This document shows positions 8,180-8,413 of a stretch of DNA of 8,413 nucleotides, piece by piece. How positions within the stretch are numbered: the stretch's first letter is position 1; each line of letters opens with the position of its first letter. This DNA is from an uncultured Acidobacteriota bacterium (GTDB taxonomy: Bacteria > Acidobacteriota > Terriglobia > Terriglobales > Acidobacteriaceae): contig CAIZGA010000451.1 of the NCBI GenBank assembly GCA_903932385.1, positions 1 to 8,413 of the forward strand, given 5' to 3'. The position numbers and the translations under genes were made by a program. Below the pieces are notes generated by a model. The model had not been told where the DNA came from. It saw only the letters and a program-made list of their open reading frames with translations, and ran no database searches.

Positions 8180-8182
8180 CGC

Positions 8183-8413
8183 ATGACAGAAGAGCAGAAC
8201 TCGTACCAGGCGCCGGAAACCTCCGCCGCGCCCCCACCGCAGGACCAGGCAACCGGCGAATCGACCGCCACTCACGAACCCGGACAGGGCCGCCGCCGCC
8301 GCCGCCGCAAACGCAAAGGCACCCGCGCCGCAGAGCAGCCGAACGGCCAGCCGCAGAATGCCCAGCCCCCGCAGCAGCAATCCTCCCAGAACAATGCCCC
8401 ACAAAATGGCCAG
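8183..8413 (+). CDS. N-terminal part of a disordered, Arg-rich protein (candidate Rho or other RNA-binding protein), continues past window
   Basis: The frame from ATG 8183 is open to the window end (77 codons). Composition is Gln, Pro, Ala, Asn and Gly-rich, with a basic block GRRRRRRKRKG around residues 36-46, encoded by six CGC codons in a row (8291-8308). No fold is visible; this is an intrinsically disordered, probably RNA-contacting extension. Such extensions occur at the N-terminus of some bacterial transcription termination factor Rho proteins, of ribonucleases E/G and of DEAD-box helicases; the diagnostic domains lie beyond the window, so I do not choose firmly. GGGAAG lies seven bases before the ATG, the only SD-like site. 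Triplet wobble is strongly C/G, as in a coding gene of this genome. A long structured leader precedes it, compatible with RNA-level autoregulation. Confidence 0.7.
   Translation, partial: MTEEQNSYQAPETSAAPPPQDQATGESTATHEPGQGRRRRRRKRKGTRAAEQPNGQPQNAQPPQQQSSQNNAPQNGQ

Larger units (their letters stand above)
7119..8182. other. About 1.06 kb without a credible gene, rich in hairpins and short repeats
   Basis: Reading frames here are short or lack ribosome sites and domain-like composition, and base composition is more even than in the flanking genes. It contains several inverted repeats: 7120-7125/7141-7146; 7335-7340/7351-7356; 7358-7362/7403-7407; 7430-7435/7439-7444; 7468-7492; 7796-7816; and the 7883-8098 structure. 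Direct repeats include GCCAGTGAC (7260-7268 and 7431-7439), CGGGTAA (7277-7283 and 7288-7294) and the 10-bp array at 7497-7536. It could be a long 5' leader of the right-hand gene, one or more non-coding RNAs, or decayed sequence. No tRNA, tmRNA, RNase P or SRP RNA signature was found by eye. Confidence 0.6.

Noticed and set aside
7623..8402. 259-codon minus-strand frame antisense to the Arg-rich gene
   Set aside because: Its Gly/Ala/Arg/Cys-rich first part is the antisense of the GC-rich plus-strand gene, and there is no domain signature.

Overview
The window is typical bacterial chromosome, dense and mostly GC-rich (line 6841-6900 inside mutM is 47/60 G+C). Gene content, the REP-type repeats and the disordered R-rich protein at the right edge fit an Acidobacteriota (Terriglobia/Acidobacteriaceae-like) genome. 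That assignment is an impression from memory, not a proven placement.

Left part (1-3446): a YdjM/DUF457-type membrane metal-dependent hydrolase runs off the left edge on the minus strand. It diverges from ligA (NAD-dependent DNA ligase, 812-2878), and the two starts share a very short region with overlapping, oppositely oriented -10 boxes. ligA has no Shine-Dalgarno and is probably leaderless. A DinB-superfamily protein follows 25 bp after ligA and has a strong Shine-Dalgarno, so the two probably form an operon.

Middle part (3459-5280, minus strand): purA (adenylosuccinate synthetase, GTG start at 5166) is followed in the same direction by a small antibiotic-biosynthesis-monooxygenase (ABM/YgiN-like) protein, which converges on the DinB gene.

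Accessory island (5370-6285): a compact 583-bp REPtron carries a REP-associated tyrosine (Y1/HUH) transposase enclosed by two nested pairs of inverted REP hairpins. Next to it is a small AT-rich minus-strand gene for a double zinc-ribbon protein. Both are much poorer in GC than their neighbours (23/60 in 5521-5580; 22/60 in 6121-6180), suggesting acquisition.

Right part (6318-8413): mutM (formamidopyrimidine-DNA glycosylase), also without a Shine-Dalgarno and with a TANNNT box seven bases before its ATG. It is followed by about 1.06 kb with no credible gene but many hairpins, a 10-bp tandem repeat, a promoter-like site with a palindrome in its spacer, and a 216-base segment with two mutually exclusive pairings. 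This leads into the 5' end of a gene whose first 77 residues are disordered and Arg/Gln/Pro-rich (candidate Rho or other RNA-binding protein). The hairpin-rich leader is the most likely place for something undescribed, but all structure calls were made by eye.
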